A stretch of 64,000 bases of DNA, from NCBI GenBank assembly GCA_030586155.1, contig CP130741.1:1234680-1298679 (forward strand). Direction: 5' to 3'. Source of the stretch: Eubacteriaceae bacterium ES3 (lineage in GTDB: Bacteria; Bacillota; Clostridia; Eubacteriales; Eubacteriaceae). Below are positions 55,101-62,535 of the stretch, one piece after another; the stretch's first letter is position 1, and every line of letters begins with the position of its first letter. A program made the translations under genes and the position numbers. The notes beneath the pieces are model-generated. The model did no database searches. It saw nothing but the letters and a program-made list of their open reading frames with translations, and was not told the origin of the DNA.

Positions 55101-55227
55101 TCGAAAAAAAAGGCTGGTTGAGGTTGTGGAGCTTTTTAAAAGAATCTGTGAAAGTTGGAAATTATTAAGTTCAGATGAATATAAGGAAGTAAATATGCAT
55201 GAAGAATATATTAATCGCAGAGGATGA
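52111..55227 (+). CDS. Soluble hybrid sensor histidine kinase with PAS domains, receiver and HPt-like tail
   Basis: This 1038-residue kinase has no transmembrane segment. PAS-like domains occupy ~10-130, ~135-270, ~285-395 and ~405-530. The second contains a cysteine-rich stretch (CVNSEAEGCGASANCTNC). HisKA follows with phospho-acceptor His555 in SHEIRTPLNGIMG, then an HATPase domain with NLISNAIKFT and GGTGLGL. A receiver (~795-915) has the phospho-acceptor Asp843 in LMDVQMPIMDG. The last ~90 residues are helical with an HxLK segment and may be a histidine phosphotransfer domain. It overlaps a single-domain response regulator gene by 29 bases. It probably senses a cytoplasmic redox or ligand signal. 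Confidence 0.9.
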   Translation: MKNTVRQLGDKNRDWLISALKSAGDAILTANRDGLIDFVNNEAVNILGKSYDVLNKRLIFDEIQIFNELDKPVILFPEKNFEKNFSLPRGAYFLDKNGGKHYVSARSSFLQSDEGEFYGYIIVFREITQIVVKKKEVDRERLKLLKIFDILPNGMISIDKKCEIIDVNQSFLKIFNLSKKPEKGSKFGDVIACVNSEAEGCGASANCTNCNARKAFTEIINEKEIIENQRVEMDIRRNGLISTIILSLNLTRLEFKYDIDYIVTIEDITKRIKYQEDLKSARAESLRLLDSLPVMVYRLDRQFQCDFINLTFKSVFPIDEGSFISSLKERMNKEDYHKFRNKLFNSIINEAPFKINLKLSHKGDERYFIGVGHPYYDERNCYCGIVGLFLDVNDTRVAERNLLNSRRKYQLLFDSLVSSFCYFKGIYDEHNILLDAEIRELNFASEEIFDVKKNQMIGKRLTEMSFLSESDKCKALHFFNNTLTTGQERNLIEYYLEGLNRWIEYSIYSPEPGYIALLVTDIDSKKRTELKLKHAMERSETANRAKSEFLANMSHEIRTPLNGIMGMIDLTMMESLSEEQRDNLLTAKECIYSLIGIINDVLDFSKVEAGRLMIENQDFDLIELLETTVKTHKIHATEKNLELKIHYRSLPQPALHGDPNRIKQILNNLISNAIKFTEKGGVTIVVNEEYARESVIILNVTVEDTGIGIEPENFELLFKSFTQIDGSYTRQYGGTGLGLVITQKLLDMMDGSIRFDSVPSQGSRFHIKIPLQSTQIGHKIKFKQNPQMSLENYLVLLVEDDRVNQIVIEKMLSSFGIQVDTARNGREGIEKAYHRKYDLILMDVQMPIMDGIEATKIIRNKNKDQESSKNTSTPIIALTAFALEGDQLIFKKSGMNDYASKPVERNQLFHLLSQYLDNDDENLNEGGHSYSELTTKEISLTKSDCEEVNACLTQIENLFEQENYIVLEIIAHQLKAMFEKMDAQELKSLTFKMELVIRKKRLVEVVELFKRICESWKLLSSDEYKEVNMHEEYINRRG

Positions 55228-55600
55228 TGTGGTCAGCCGTAAATTTTTAAGCAAGTTTTTAAAACCGTATGGAGATTGCGATTTGGTTGTCGACGGATTA
55301 GAAGCTATTGATGCGTACATACTTTCCATTAAAGAACAGGATTTTTATTCTTTAATATGCCTGGATATTATGATGCCTAGAGTAGATGGTATAAAAGTGT
55401 TAAAAACTATCCGTGATCTTGAAAATCAGTACAATATAAAAGAAAATAAGACAAAAATAATTATGACAACAGTTTTGGGAGAACAGGATATTGTTCAGTC
55501 TGCTTTTGACAACGGATGCGATGCCTATTCTAACAAACCCATTGATTTAGTTAAATTCAAAGAAGTTCTCGAAAAGATAGGTTTTATTGAGTCATGTTAA
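55199..55600 (+). CDS. Single-domain response regulator
   Basis: This 133-residue CheY-like receiver has the acidic pair in AEDDVVSRKF, the phospho-acceptor aspartate in LDIMMPRVDG, the conserved threonine region (IIMTT) and the lysine in NKPID. There is no output domain. It begins inside the 3' end of the hybrid kinase gene, so it is its likely phosphorelay partner. Its stop shares bases with the stop of the convergent antiporter subunit gene. Confidence 0.9.
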   Translation: MKNILIAEDDVVSRKFLSKFLKPYGDCDLVVDGLEAIDAYILSIKEQDFYSLICLDIMMPRVDGIKVLKTIRDLENQYNIKENKTKIIMTTVLGEQDIVQSAFDNGCDAYSNKPIDLVKFKEVLEKIGFIESC

Positions 55601-57210
55601 ACAGTTAGAAAAAGATAGAGTAATAGAGCAGAAAAATATAAAAAGATTGAGAGGCAAACGGCGTTAAAGCTCAAATCAAATTCAAATTTTTTAATAAAAT
55701 CCCAGGTTGTAGAATTTAATCTGGGTTTTATTACATTTAATAGGATAATTCCTGCCAGAACTGAAAATATAAAAGTTATGGATTTAATTGTATAGGATTT
55801 TACTGAAATAATGTAGTTTTGATGAAAAAGAAAATTGATTAGATCAAGCCCCCATATACCTCCAGCCAGACAGATGATTCCTAAGAATAATACCAGGCTA
55901 TTTTTCAAGGAATTTTGTTTTGTGGGCATAGTATATGTGGGCTTTCCAAGTAGAATTTTGGAAAACAATACAAAAATAAAGATAGTTCCAAAATTTATAA
56001 TATCCAATCCATATTTAGTAATTGGAGAAACAGCACCTGTAGAAATAAAATACTTAGAAATACTTCCGTTAAAGAACGGCGCGCCACTAATTCCCAGGAT
56101 CAGAAGAATTAATGCTGTTCCCGTTCCAGGCATTCTAGATAAAACACCGCTAATTTTTCGGATATCACGAGTTTTATATTCTTCAATTATTAGGCCTGAG
56201 GCCAGAAATAAACCAGCTTTAAAAATCGCATGATTAATGATATGAAGAACACTGCCATAAAAGGCTTGTTCGCTAGAAAAATTTAAACCTATCATAATCA
56301 GACCAATTTGAGCGACAGTGGAATAAGCCAGGATCAGCTTGATATCAGTTTGTTTTAAAGTGAAAATAATACCGAGCATGGCAGTTGCAAAACCAAGCAC
56401 TAGAAAAAGGTTTTCTGGCTGGATTACGGGGTTGAAAAGTATTTGAAGACGGATAAAAAGATAAATTCCGGATTTAACGAAAAGTCCTGACAACAAAGCT
56501 GAGACAACTGCAGGTGCCCCGGGTGTTCCATGGGCTTTTGGTAGCCAGCTAAATAAAGGCATTAAGGCAGATTTGAGGCTGATGGCTGTAAGCATAAATG
56601 CGTAGGGAAGAATGAAAATATCGGCTCTGTCAATAGATAGTATTTGGGTTTTGCAAGCTCCCAAATCCAAATAACCGGTTTGTTTATAAAGCATACCAAG
56701 TCCAAATAAGAAAAAGGACATTGCACAAATATTGATAAGAAGATACATCATGCCGTCATAGATAGCACGTTTATCTTTTTTATACATAATGAGAATACTG
56801 ACAATAATCGTGCTTACTTCAAGGGAGATAAAAATAGTAAAAAGATCGCTTGCCAGAAAAACACAATTAATCAGTCCTTCAACCGATAGAATAAGGAAAT
56901 TAAAGAGTTTATCGGAGTAAGAACTTTTCAAAGAAAAAAGTATAAAGACCAGAAAAAGCAGTCCTGTAACTAAAACAAAAAGACTGGAAAGATTATCAGC
57001 CTGTAGTCCAATACCAATATACATTTGCCAGTTGCCAATAGTTTCTAAAATTCTACCATTTTGATGAACGGTCAGGAAAAGCGCAAGTGAAAAAATTGAA
57101 GCCAGAAATTGACCTGTTGTGGTTAAAATATTTGCAATTTTATTAGATGTAAGAAGCCCGCAAACTCCGATGATGATGGGAAAGAGGACGAACCAATATA
57201 AACTAATCAT
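55597..57210 (-). CDS. Mrp/Mbh-type antiporter subunit D (NuoM/NuoN-like)
   Basis: This 537-residue protein with ~14 transmembrane segments belongs to the complex I-related antiporter family. The key glutamate lies in FISLEVSTIIVS. The broken-helix region has WLPKAHGTPGAPAVVSALLSGLFVKSG, including conserved lysines. It corresponds to MrpD/MnhD and MbhH and should move cations across the membrane. The start at 57210 follows AAAGGA. It is the last gene of an eight-gene operon and the only large antiporter-type subunit in it. Confidence 0.9.
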   Translation of the reverse strand: MISLYWFVLFPIIIGVCGLLTSNKIANILTTTGQFLASIFSLALFLTVHQNGRILETIGNWQMYIGIGLQADNLSSLFVLVTGLLFLVFILFSLKSSYSDKLFNFLILSVEGLINCVFLASDLFTIFISLEVSTIIVSILIMYKKDKRAIYDGMMYLLINICAMSFFLFGLGMLYKQTGYLDLGACKTQILSIDRADIFILPYAFMLTAISLKSALMPLFSWLPKAHGTPGAPAVVSALLSGLFVKSGIYLFIRLQILFNPVIQPENLFLVLGFATAMLGIIFTLKQTDIKLILAYSTVAQIGLIMIGLNFSSEQAFYGSVLHIINHAIFKAGLFLASGLIIEEYKTRDIRKISGVLSRMPGTGTALILLILGISGAPFFNGSISKYFISTGAVSPITKYGLDIINFGTIFIFVLFSKILLGKPTYTMPTKQNSLKNSLVLFLGIICLAGGIWGLDLINFLFHQNYIISVKSYTIKSITFIFSVLAGIILLNVIKPRLNSTTWDFIKKFEFDLSFNAVCLSIFLYFSALLLYLFLTV

Positions 57211-57556
57211 TTTTATTCCTTTTTCTTTTAACCTTAATCCAATTGCTGGTGCCAAATTGATGGTACAAATGGATATACATGGTTAATGCAACTGCAGTGA
57301 CGCCAATACCGATGACAATATTTGTGATCATCAGAGCGTGGGGAAGAGGGTCTGCGACTACCGACAAGTCGAGTGCATCACCGATTGGTGGCAAAGCACC
57401 TGCTGGACTGGTAGAAGAGATAAAATACAAAATAATTGCTACCTCCATAATGCCAAGTGAAATAATTGATTTAATAATGTTTCGCCTTGCAAGCATTCCA
57501 TAGATTCCGATAAAAAAAAGCAGGATAGCAATGTTTTCGCCATTTACATGTTCCAC
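57203..57556 (-). CDS. Mrp/Mbh-type antiporter subunit C (NuoK-like)
   Basis: This 117-residue protein has three transmembrane helices. The first two, with GIYGMLARRNIIKSIISLGIMEVAIIL, match the NuoK/MrpC pattern with a conserved glutamate, and the AGALPPIGDALDLSVVADPLPHALMIT loop is typical of MrpC. It starts with GTG at 57556, with AAGGAGG upstream, sharing one base with the stop of the B-subunit gene. Confidence 0.92.
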   Translation of the reverse strand: MEHVNGENIAILLFFIGIYGMLARRNIIKSIISLGIMEVAIILYFISSTSPAGALPPIGDALDLSVVADPLPHALMITNIVIGIGVTAVALTMYIHLYHQFGTSNWIKVKRKRNKND

Positions 57557-57954
57557 TAAATTCCTCCTTCATAAAAAACATATCTAAAAAAAATAATAGT
57601 CAATCCGCAACATACTTTAATACCAATTAGCACATTCATAATGATTAAATAGGAAATTTGAGAGAAATGTCCAAATATCATTAGATGTGAGATTCCAATT
57701 AAGACTGCAAAGAAAATAATGGCGCAGAAAAGTATTTTTTCTGCAGTCTGAAGTATTTGAATCCGGATAAATTTATCAGGTTCTACGAGATAACGGCTTA
57801 TAAAAACGGATGCTAGAATGGCGCCACCTTGAAAACCACCACCTGGAGATAAGTGTCCGTTTAGAATAATATAAAACCCCAAAAGTAAAACATAAGGATA
57901 AAAGAACCCGGTCATAGTTGAAATGATTTCGGATCGTTCATTAATTTTATTCAT
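57556..57954 (-). CDS. Mrp/Mbh-type antiporter subunit B
   Basis: This 132-residue membrane protein has four hydrophobic helices and the MrpB hallmark YIILNGHLSPGGGFQGGAILAS. It corresponds to MnhB/MbhF. It overlaps the preceding MbhE-like gene by 8 bases. Confidence 0.92.
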   Translation of the reverse strand: MNKINERSEIISTMTGFFYPYVLLLGFYIILNGHLSPGGGFQGGAILASVFISRYLVEPDKFIRIQILQTAEKILFCAIIFFAVLIGISHLMIFGHFSQISYLIIMNVLIGIKVCCGLTIIFFRYVFYEGGI

Positions 57955-58222
57955 CGGAATCCTTTCTCCAGGAAAAATGAATTACTGCAATAACACAGAT
58001 TAAGAGAATCAATGTCTCAAGTAATGTGTCAAATACCCGGTAATTAAGGTAGATTGAGGTGACTGCATTTAATGCTCCGGAATCACTTTTAAAATGCGTC
58101 AGATAATATAAAGCGACTGGTTTTTCAGATAGAGTTGCTCCAGGTTTTTGAATGAAAATAATAATGAGCGACATACTTAAACAAGCTATAAAAAGAATTA
58201 GTCTACGAATGGAATTCTTCAT
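57947..58222 (-). CDS. MbhE-like antiporter subunit (MrpA C-terminal segment equivalent)
   Basis: This 91-residue protein has two hydrophobic helices and the NAVTSIYLNYRVFDTLLETL pattern found near the C-terminus of MrpA and in stand-alone MbhE. GGAGGTG precedes the ATG. It lies between the DUF4040 gene and subunit B, exactly the position of mbhE. Confidence 0.8.
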   Translation of the reverse strand: MKNSIRRLILFIACLSMSLIIIFIQKPGATLSEKPVALYYLTHFKSDSGALNAVTSIYLNYRVFDTLLETLILLICVIAVIHFSWRKDSDE

Positions 58223-58754
58223 ATTCAGTACACCTCCCGAAACAAATTTGAAGGTCTTGATAATGGTCGCTCTTTAGAAAAGTCTCAATAGCATCCATAT
58301 GGTATTCGTCCGGTCCGGTTATCAGAAGCTGATGATTGTCCTGATAGATTAGAAGGTCAAAGGCTTCTGTTTCCAGAATACTATCGTAGGATTTAGTTGT
58401 TAGTATTAGTTGGGGTTCAAATTCTTGATCAATCAGGAATTTTTCTATGTTTTTAAGGAGTTGCCCCCTGGTTTTAATGGTTAGTTTAGAGATGTCAGAA
58501 TTGAAATCGATGTTACCATAGTATATTACAAAGACACGTGATTTATTAAGGGCTACCAGAAATAAAACAGTAGTGATAGTACTTCCGATTACAGCTTCAG
58601 CGATAGCAACATCAGGTGCGCCGTGAAGTAAATAAACAAGTGAGCTGATTAATGAAAAAATACCAAGATATATTATGGAGCGGCGCAGGTGTGGAGTGTT
58701 AATGGCAAAAATTGCAAGCACAAACATACCTACTAAAAAAATTTTTTCAATCAT
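58203..58754 (-). CDS. MbhD/DUF4040-type antiporter subunit with extra C-terminal cytosolic domain
   Basis: Residues ~1-75 are the DUF4040/MbhD membrane unit (SLVYLLHGAPDVAIAEAVIGS), equivalent to a piece of MrpA. Residues ~85-183 form a soluble alpha/beta domain (LLIYQDNHQLLITGPDEYHMD) that I cannot name. Stand-alone MbhD is about 95 residues, so this one is nearly doubled. I chose the ATG at 58754 with AGGAGA upstream. It overlaps the MbhE-like gene and subunit G. Confidence 0.75.
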   Translation of the reverse strand: MIEKIFLVGMFVLAIFAINTPHLRRSIIYLGIFSLISSLVYLLHGAPDVAIAEAVIGSTITTVLFLVALNKSRVFVIYYGNIDFNSDISKLTIKTRGQLLKNIEKFLIDQEFEPQLILTTKSYDSILETEAFDLLIYQDNHQLLITGPDEYHMDAIETFLKSDHYQDLQICFGRCTEYEEFHS

Positions 58755-59055
58755 TTTTTGTCTCCTGGGGACTGATGTAGCCACTGATTCTGGCAGAACG
58801 GGCTATGGCGTGAGAAGCTAAAGGGTTGGTGAAAATAAGAACCAGACAAATTAAAAAGATTTTCAGAGACGTAAAATTAAGACCGGAAATAAACATGAGT
58901 CCAGTCATCATTGAGAGCATTCCAACTGTTTCAATTTTTGCTGTGATAAGTATCCGTAGAAAGAAATCCTTGAAACGGAATAAACCAATAATTCCAATCA
59001 GCATAAAAAACATAGAAAACAGGATAAAAAGTTTGCCGATCCAAGTGATAATCAT
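58747..59055 (-). CDS. Mrp/Mbh-type antiporter subunit G
   Basis: This 102-residue protein has three transmembrane helices and the MrpG pattern IGIIGLFRFKDFFLRI plus NPLASHAIARSA. It corresponds to MnhG/MbhC. It overlaps subunit F by 4 bases. Confidence 0.9.
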   Translation of the reverse strand: MIITWIGKLFILFSMFFMLIGIIGLFRFKDFFLRILITAKIETVGMLSMMTGLMFISGLNFTSLKIFLICLVLIFTNPLASHAIARSARISGYISPQETKND

Positions 59056-59312
59056 AAATGACCTCTTTTTTCAATAAAACGTGAAATCAGAACTGTTCCA
59101 AGAAAACCTAAGAATGCGTAAACAAGGGCTATATCAAGCAGAAATTCTTGATTGGTCAGAACGGAAAAGAGAACGATAGCCATAATAATTTTGGCTGAAA
59201 TTACATTTAGACATAATAAGCGATCCCAAATAGTGGGACCGGCCAAAACTCTGATAATGCTGAATATAGTGTATACTGCAATACCGGCAAGAGTAATTTC
59301 AAGAAAATTCAT
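59052..59312 (-). CDS. Mrp/Mbh-type antiporter subunit F
   Basis: This 86-residue protein has three helices and the MrpF pattern RVLAGPTIWDRLLCLNVISAKI, followed by LLDIALVYAFLGFLGTVLISRF. It corresponds to MnhF/MbhB. It lies 2 bases after the subunit E gene. Confidence 0.92.
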   Translation of the reverse strand: MNFLEITLAGIAVYTIFSIIRVLAGPTIWDRLLCLNVISAKIIMAIVLFSVLTNQEFLLDIALVYAFLGFLGTVLISRFIEKRGHL

Positions 59313-59314
59313 GA

Positions 59315-59797
59315 TTATATGTCCCCGAGAATTTTTTCATATCTGGAAAAAGTACTTTCTGACCCTGGATTATCGATGATGTTTTCATCAGCGAAACAAA
59401 GGATACTTAAACAATTTCCGTTTTTATCAATAGTAACAGTGCCAGGGGTTAGCGTAATAGCATTTGCAAGTAGTGAGATTGCCAAGTTGCTATCAAGTGA
59501 AGTATGGTAGTCTACTATTTTAACCCGGCAATTTCCTTTAAGGACCTTTGGAATAGAGGTAAATCCAGATTTGAAAATCTGAAATATCAGATATATAAGA
59601 TATTGAAAAATAGGTATTAAAGGTAAATGATAATATTCGGAATAGGATTTGCCAAGAAGCACTTTATTAGTAAAATAGAGTGCTAAAATTGAAATAATAA
59701 TACCTGACACCAAGAGTAAAAAATTAAATTTCCCATTTAATAGAATCCAGATGATTGTAAAAAGTAAAATATCTCCGAAGTAGTTAACTTTTAACAT
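59315..59797 (-). CDS. Mrp/Mbh-type antiporter subunit E
   Basis: This 160-residue protein has N-terminal membrane helices and the MrpE pattern VKIVDYHTSLDSNLAISLLANAITLTPGTVTID. It corresponds to MnhE/MbhA and is the first gene of the operon. I chose the ATG at 59797 with AAAGGA upstream. A good promoter precedes it. Confidence 0.9.
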   Translation of the reverse strand: MLKVNYFGDILLFTIIWILLNGKFNFLLLVSGIIISILALYFTNKVLLGKSYSEYYHLPLIPIFQYLIYLIFQIFKSGFTSIPKVLKGNCRVKIVDYHTSLDSNLAISLLANAITLTPGTVTIDKNGNCLSILCFADENIIDNPGSESTFSRYEKILGDI

Positions 59798-59859
59798 GGA
59801 AATCCTTTCTAGACTAATTGAATAGAATCTCAAGAATTAACGGATAAACGGATACTCTA

Positions 59860-59888
59860 AGTATAAGACTATCATTAGAAAAAAGCAA
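59860..59888 (-). promoter_or_regulatory. Putative promoter of the antiporter operon
   Basis: On the minus strand TTGCTT (59883-59888) and TATACT (59860-59865) are separated by 17 bases, about 60 bases before the first start codon. Confidence 0.7.
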
Positions 59889-59972
59889 TATCGGTGTTCT
59901 TAAGGAAACGCACCATATATATATATATAATTTTTGAAGTATTCTGAATATTTCAAATCCATTTAGTAAGAT

Positions 59973-60019
59973 AAAAAAAATGCTGAAAAAGAAAGTATAT
60001 CGGTTTTCTTTTTCAGCAT
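59973..60019 (-). terminator. Terminator after the small membrane peptide gene
   Basis: A perfect 15-bp stem (59980-59994 with 60005-60019) and 10-base loop run into eight T on the minus strand. Confidence 0.88.
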
Positions 60020-60031
60020 CTTAGTCGGAAA

Positions 60032-60133
60032 TTAATGATTTGAAGTTCTAGCCAGTGCAATAATACTTAACGCTAAGGCCGCAGCACCTAGTGCGGTACC
60101 AATAATAGCTGTAACAAATGAAGCGATTTTCAT
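60032..60133 (-). CDS. 33-residue hydrophobic small protein
   Basis: A short ORF encodes a peptide beginning MKIASFVTAIIGTALGA and ending ARTSNH, with one hydrophobic helix covering nearly its whole length. GGAAGG lies 5-6 bases before the ATG on the minus strand. It starts 11 bases after the preceding 61-residue gene and ends 13 bases before a strong terminator. That placement in a promoter-gene-gene-terminator unit is good support for a real gene. It is probably a membrane peptide. The function is unknown. Confidence 0.65.
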   Translation of the reverse strand: MKIASFVTAIIGTALGAAALALSIIALARTSNH

Positions 60134-60144
60134 ATAATACCTTC

Positions 60145-60330
60145 CTATTCATCATCATCAATGAATGTATTAATGCAAAAGTCCTCAAGTGCATCTAGTA
60201 TAGATGACAGTGTACCGACCTTTTGCTCTGCAGCGGAAACAACAATTTCCTTTTCTTCTTCGGTTAACCCGGAAAATTCGAGTTCAAGATCACAGAGTCG
60301 CTTGATCAAAAAATAAAGTTGTGTATTCAT
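60145..60330 (-). CDS. Small acidic protein of unknown function
   Basis: The 61 residues are helical and acidic, ending FIDDDE. AGGAG precedes the ATG at 60330. A promoter lies at 60363-60391. It forms a two-gene unit with the 33-residue membrane peptide downstream. I recognise no family. The pairing of a soluble acidic protein with a hydrophobic peptide could be functional, but this is speculation. Confidence 0.6.
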   Translation of the reverse strand: MNTQLYFLIKRLCDLELEFSGLTEEEKEIVVSAAEQKVGTLSSILDALEDFCINTFIDDDE

Positions 60331-60362
60331 AAGACTCCTACTTAGATTCATTAGTGTTATTT

Positions 60363-60391
60363 ATTATACACTATCCTTTAAAAAAGTTAAA
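60363..60391 (-). promoter_or_regulatory. Putative promoter of the small-protein unit
   Basis: On the minus strand TTTAAC (60386-60391) and TATAAT (60363-60368) are separated by 17 bases. Confidence 0.6.
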
Positions 60392-60398
60392 CTCTATT

Positions 60399-61415
60399 TT
60401 AAATTGGTTCAATCCAACCCACAGGTGCCTCAAGATCGCCAGTCTGAATTTCAGTTAGGGTAAGATAAAGTTTTTTTATAATCGGGCCTACTTCTGTTTC
60501 ACTATGAAAAACATGCAGATGATTTTGATAAAAAATCCCTCCGATTGGTGTTATTACTGCGGCTGTTCCACAGGCACCAGCCTCAGAAAATCTATTGAGT
60601 TGATCAATATAGACGTCTTCTTCAAGCACCTCCATCGAAAGATAATGTTCTGCCAGGTACAAAAGTGAATATTTAGTGATGCTAGGCAGTATAGAAGAAG
60701 AAACAGGTGTTATGAACTGGTTATCGTCAGTGATTCCAAAAAAATTGGCTGCACCTACTTCTTCTATTTTTGTATGGGTTATGGGGTCTAAATAGATACA
60801 GTCTGCAAAACCTTCTTTTACCGCTATTTCATGAGCTATCATGGAGGCAGCATAATTACCGCCTACTTTTTGCTGACCAGTACCATTAGCTGCTGCCCGA
60901 TCATATTCAGAAACCATAAAATTTACCGGGGAAAGACCATCTTTAAAGTAGGGGCCAACTGGCATACAAAAAACTGTAAAGATATATTCGTCGGCTGGTT
61001 TCACAGCAATACTATTACCAACCCCAATTACTAGAGGACGGATATATAATGCTCCGCCTGATCCATAAGGTGGTAGATATTCAAGATTAGATCTAACCAC
61101 GGATTTGCAGGCATCAATAAATTTGTCTACAGGAATTTCTGGCATCAGCAGACGGCGACAGGAAGATTGTAAGCGTTTGGCATTTTAATGAATCCTAAAA
61201 AATTGGACACCACCCTCTTTGGTGGAATAGGCCTTTAAACCTTCAAAGCACTGCTGTCCGTAATGGAGACAAGGGGAAGCTTCACCAATGTGAAGCATGT
61301 GATCCTCTGTAAGTTGTCCGGAATCCCATTTTCCATCACGCCATTGTGAAATATAACGATAATCGGTTTTAATATAGTTAAAACCAAGATTTGAAAAATC
61401 TAATTTGTCTTTCAT
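60399..61415 (-). pseudogene. ilvE: Branched-chain amino acid aminotransferase interrupted by one in-frame TAA
   Basis: The minus-strand frame from ATG 61415 (after AGGAGG) gives MKDKLDFSNLGFNYIKTDYR and reads to QFFRIH, then TAA at 61185-61187. It continues in the same frame as NAKRLQSSCRRLLMPEIPVD through to 60399. Family members have a glutamate at this point (RxxENAKR-like), so a single GAA-to-TAA change explains the stop. The full length of 338 residues is normal for class IV PLP aminotransferases of the IlvE type. The enzyme exchanges amino groups between branched-chain amino acids and 2-oxoglutarate. Either the gene is nonfunctional or the base is a sequencing error. Confidence 0.85.
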
Positions 61416-61498
61416 TTTTCCTCCTAATTCTTTTAATTCTCTGATTACGATAGATTTGTTTCTAAATAATTTTATTGATAGTAATAATTATGAGTATA

Positions 61499-62395
61499 TT
61501 ACAGAAAGCTCATTACAAGACCCATAACAGCACCTAGTAATCCTCCCAGTAAAATAATGGCCTTTAATTCTTTGTTCATAATTTCCAACAGTAATTTTTC
61601 AAAGCTTAAAACATCAAATGCAATAATTTGTTCTTCAACCAGTTTTCCGAGATTTAGCGCCTGAACCAGAGAACGACTGTGTTTTTCGATAATTTGGTGA
61701 TAAGTATCCAATAATGTTTGTTTGTATTCGGGTATCTTATCCTGATGATGCGTAATTAAATCGTTAATTTTTAAGTTCAGCCATTCGTCAGTTTCTTTTT
61801 CAACGATCGTTTGAATGACTTCTTCGCCACGTTCATTAACAAGTGAATCAATGATTGACGACATTTTTTTCTGAACAGAATCAATTAAACTATCTGAAAT
61901 AAACATTGAGAACATAGAATTGTTAAGATCTTGAGAAATAGATTCCATCGCCAGTTCAGAAATCATCGGACCTAATTCCATCCTTTGCATTTTTTGATAG
62001 GTGACAGCAACAATTTTCACTTCTGTTTTTTCCAGGATTGCCAGGCCCCGTTCAGTGCCTACAAATGAAAGGATTAGATCTTTAATAGTTTTATCAGAGT
62101 TCTGATGTGCATTTAAAAAATGATCAACAGAAGTTAAAATTTTTTCGTCTAATTCTTCCGAAGTAAGCCCTCTTTTGAGTGTCTCTTCATTCAATAGATG
62201 TTTGGCGACAACTTGTCCCAATGATCTGGCAATATTCGGTTTTTCTTTAGGGATTAAACCAGGTGTAAAAGGGACTTGAAAGCCAAAAAGATATACGGCT
62301 TCAAGCGGCCGAAAAAGCATTCGTATTGCAATACCGTTGGTGATAAATCCGATTATTCCGCCAATCAGTGGTCCGGCAATTAATTTTGTAATCAT
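61499..62395 (-). CDS. DUF445 family membrane protein
   Basis: This 298-residue protein has an N-terminal membrane segment (GPLIGGIIGFITNGIAIRMLFRP) and a C-terminal one (IILLGGLLGAVMGLVMSFL), with a long helical middle. The family pattern FTPGLIPKEKPNIARSLGQVV is present. DUF445 (YheB-like) proteins are of uncertain function. It is transcribed toward ilvE and diverges from the MFS transporter gene. Confidence 0.85.
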   Translation of the reverse strand: MITKLIAGPLIGGIIGFITNGIAIRMLFRPLEAVYLFGFQVPFTPGLIPKEKPNIARSLGQVVAKHLLNEETLKRGLTSEELDEKILTSVDHFLNAHQNSDKTIKDLILSFVGTERGLAILEKTEVKIVAVTYQKMQRMELGPMISELAMESISQDLNNSMFSMFISDSLIDSVQKKMSSIIDSLVNERGEEVIQTIVEKETDEWLNLKINDLITHHQDKIPEYKQTLLDTYHQIIEKHSRSLVQALNLGKLVEEQIIAFDVLSFEKLLLEIMNKELKAIILLGGLLGAVMGLVMSFL

Positions 62396-62479
62396 ACTGT
62401 GTTCCTTTCCAAGAATTCAATAAGAGTATTTTAAACTTTTTGCAAATATGTGTCCAGTAAGAAAATAGATACAAAACGA

Positions 62480-62508
62480 TTGTTTAATTATAATAATCCT
62501 GATACAAT
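62480..62508 (+). promoter_or_regulatory. Putative promoter of the MFS transporter gene
   Basis: TTGTTT (62480-62485) and TACAAT (62503-62508) are separated by 17 bases, about 28 bases before the start codon. Confidence 0.6.
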
Positions 62509-62535
62509 AGAAAAAATGTATTTTTGGAGGGTGAT

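Noticed and set aside
59911-59932. AT dinucleotide run (TATATATATA)
   Set aside because: It is a simple low-complexity stretch in an AT-rich spacer, with no partner repeat or gene link.
61185-61187. Recoding (selenocysteine or pyrrolysine) at the ilvE stop
   Set aside because: The codon is TAA, which neither system uses, and the expected residue is an ordinary glutamate.
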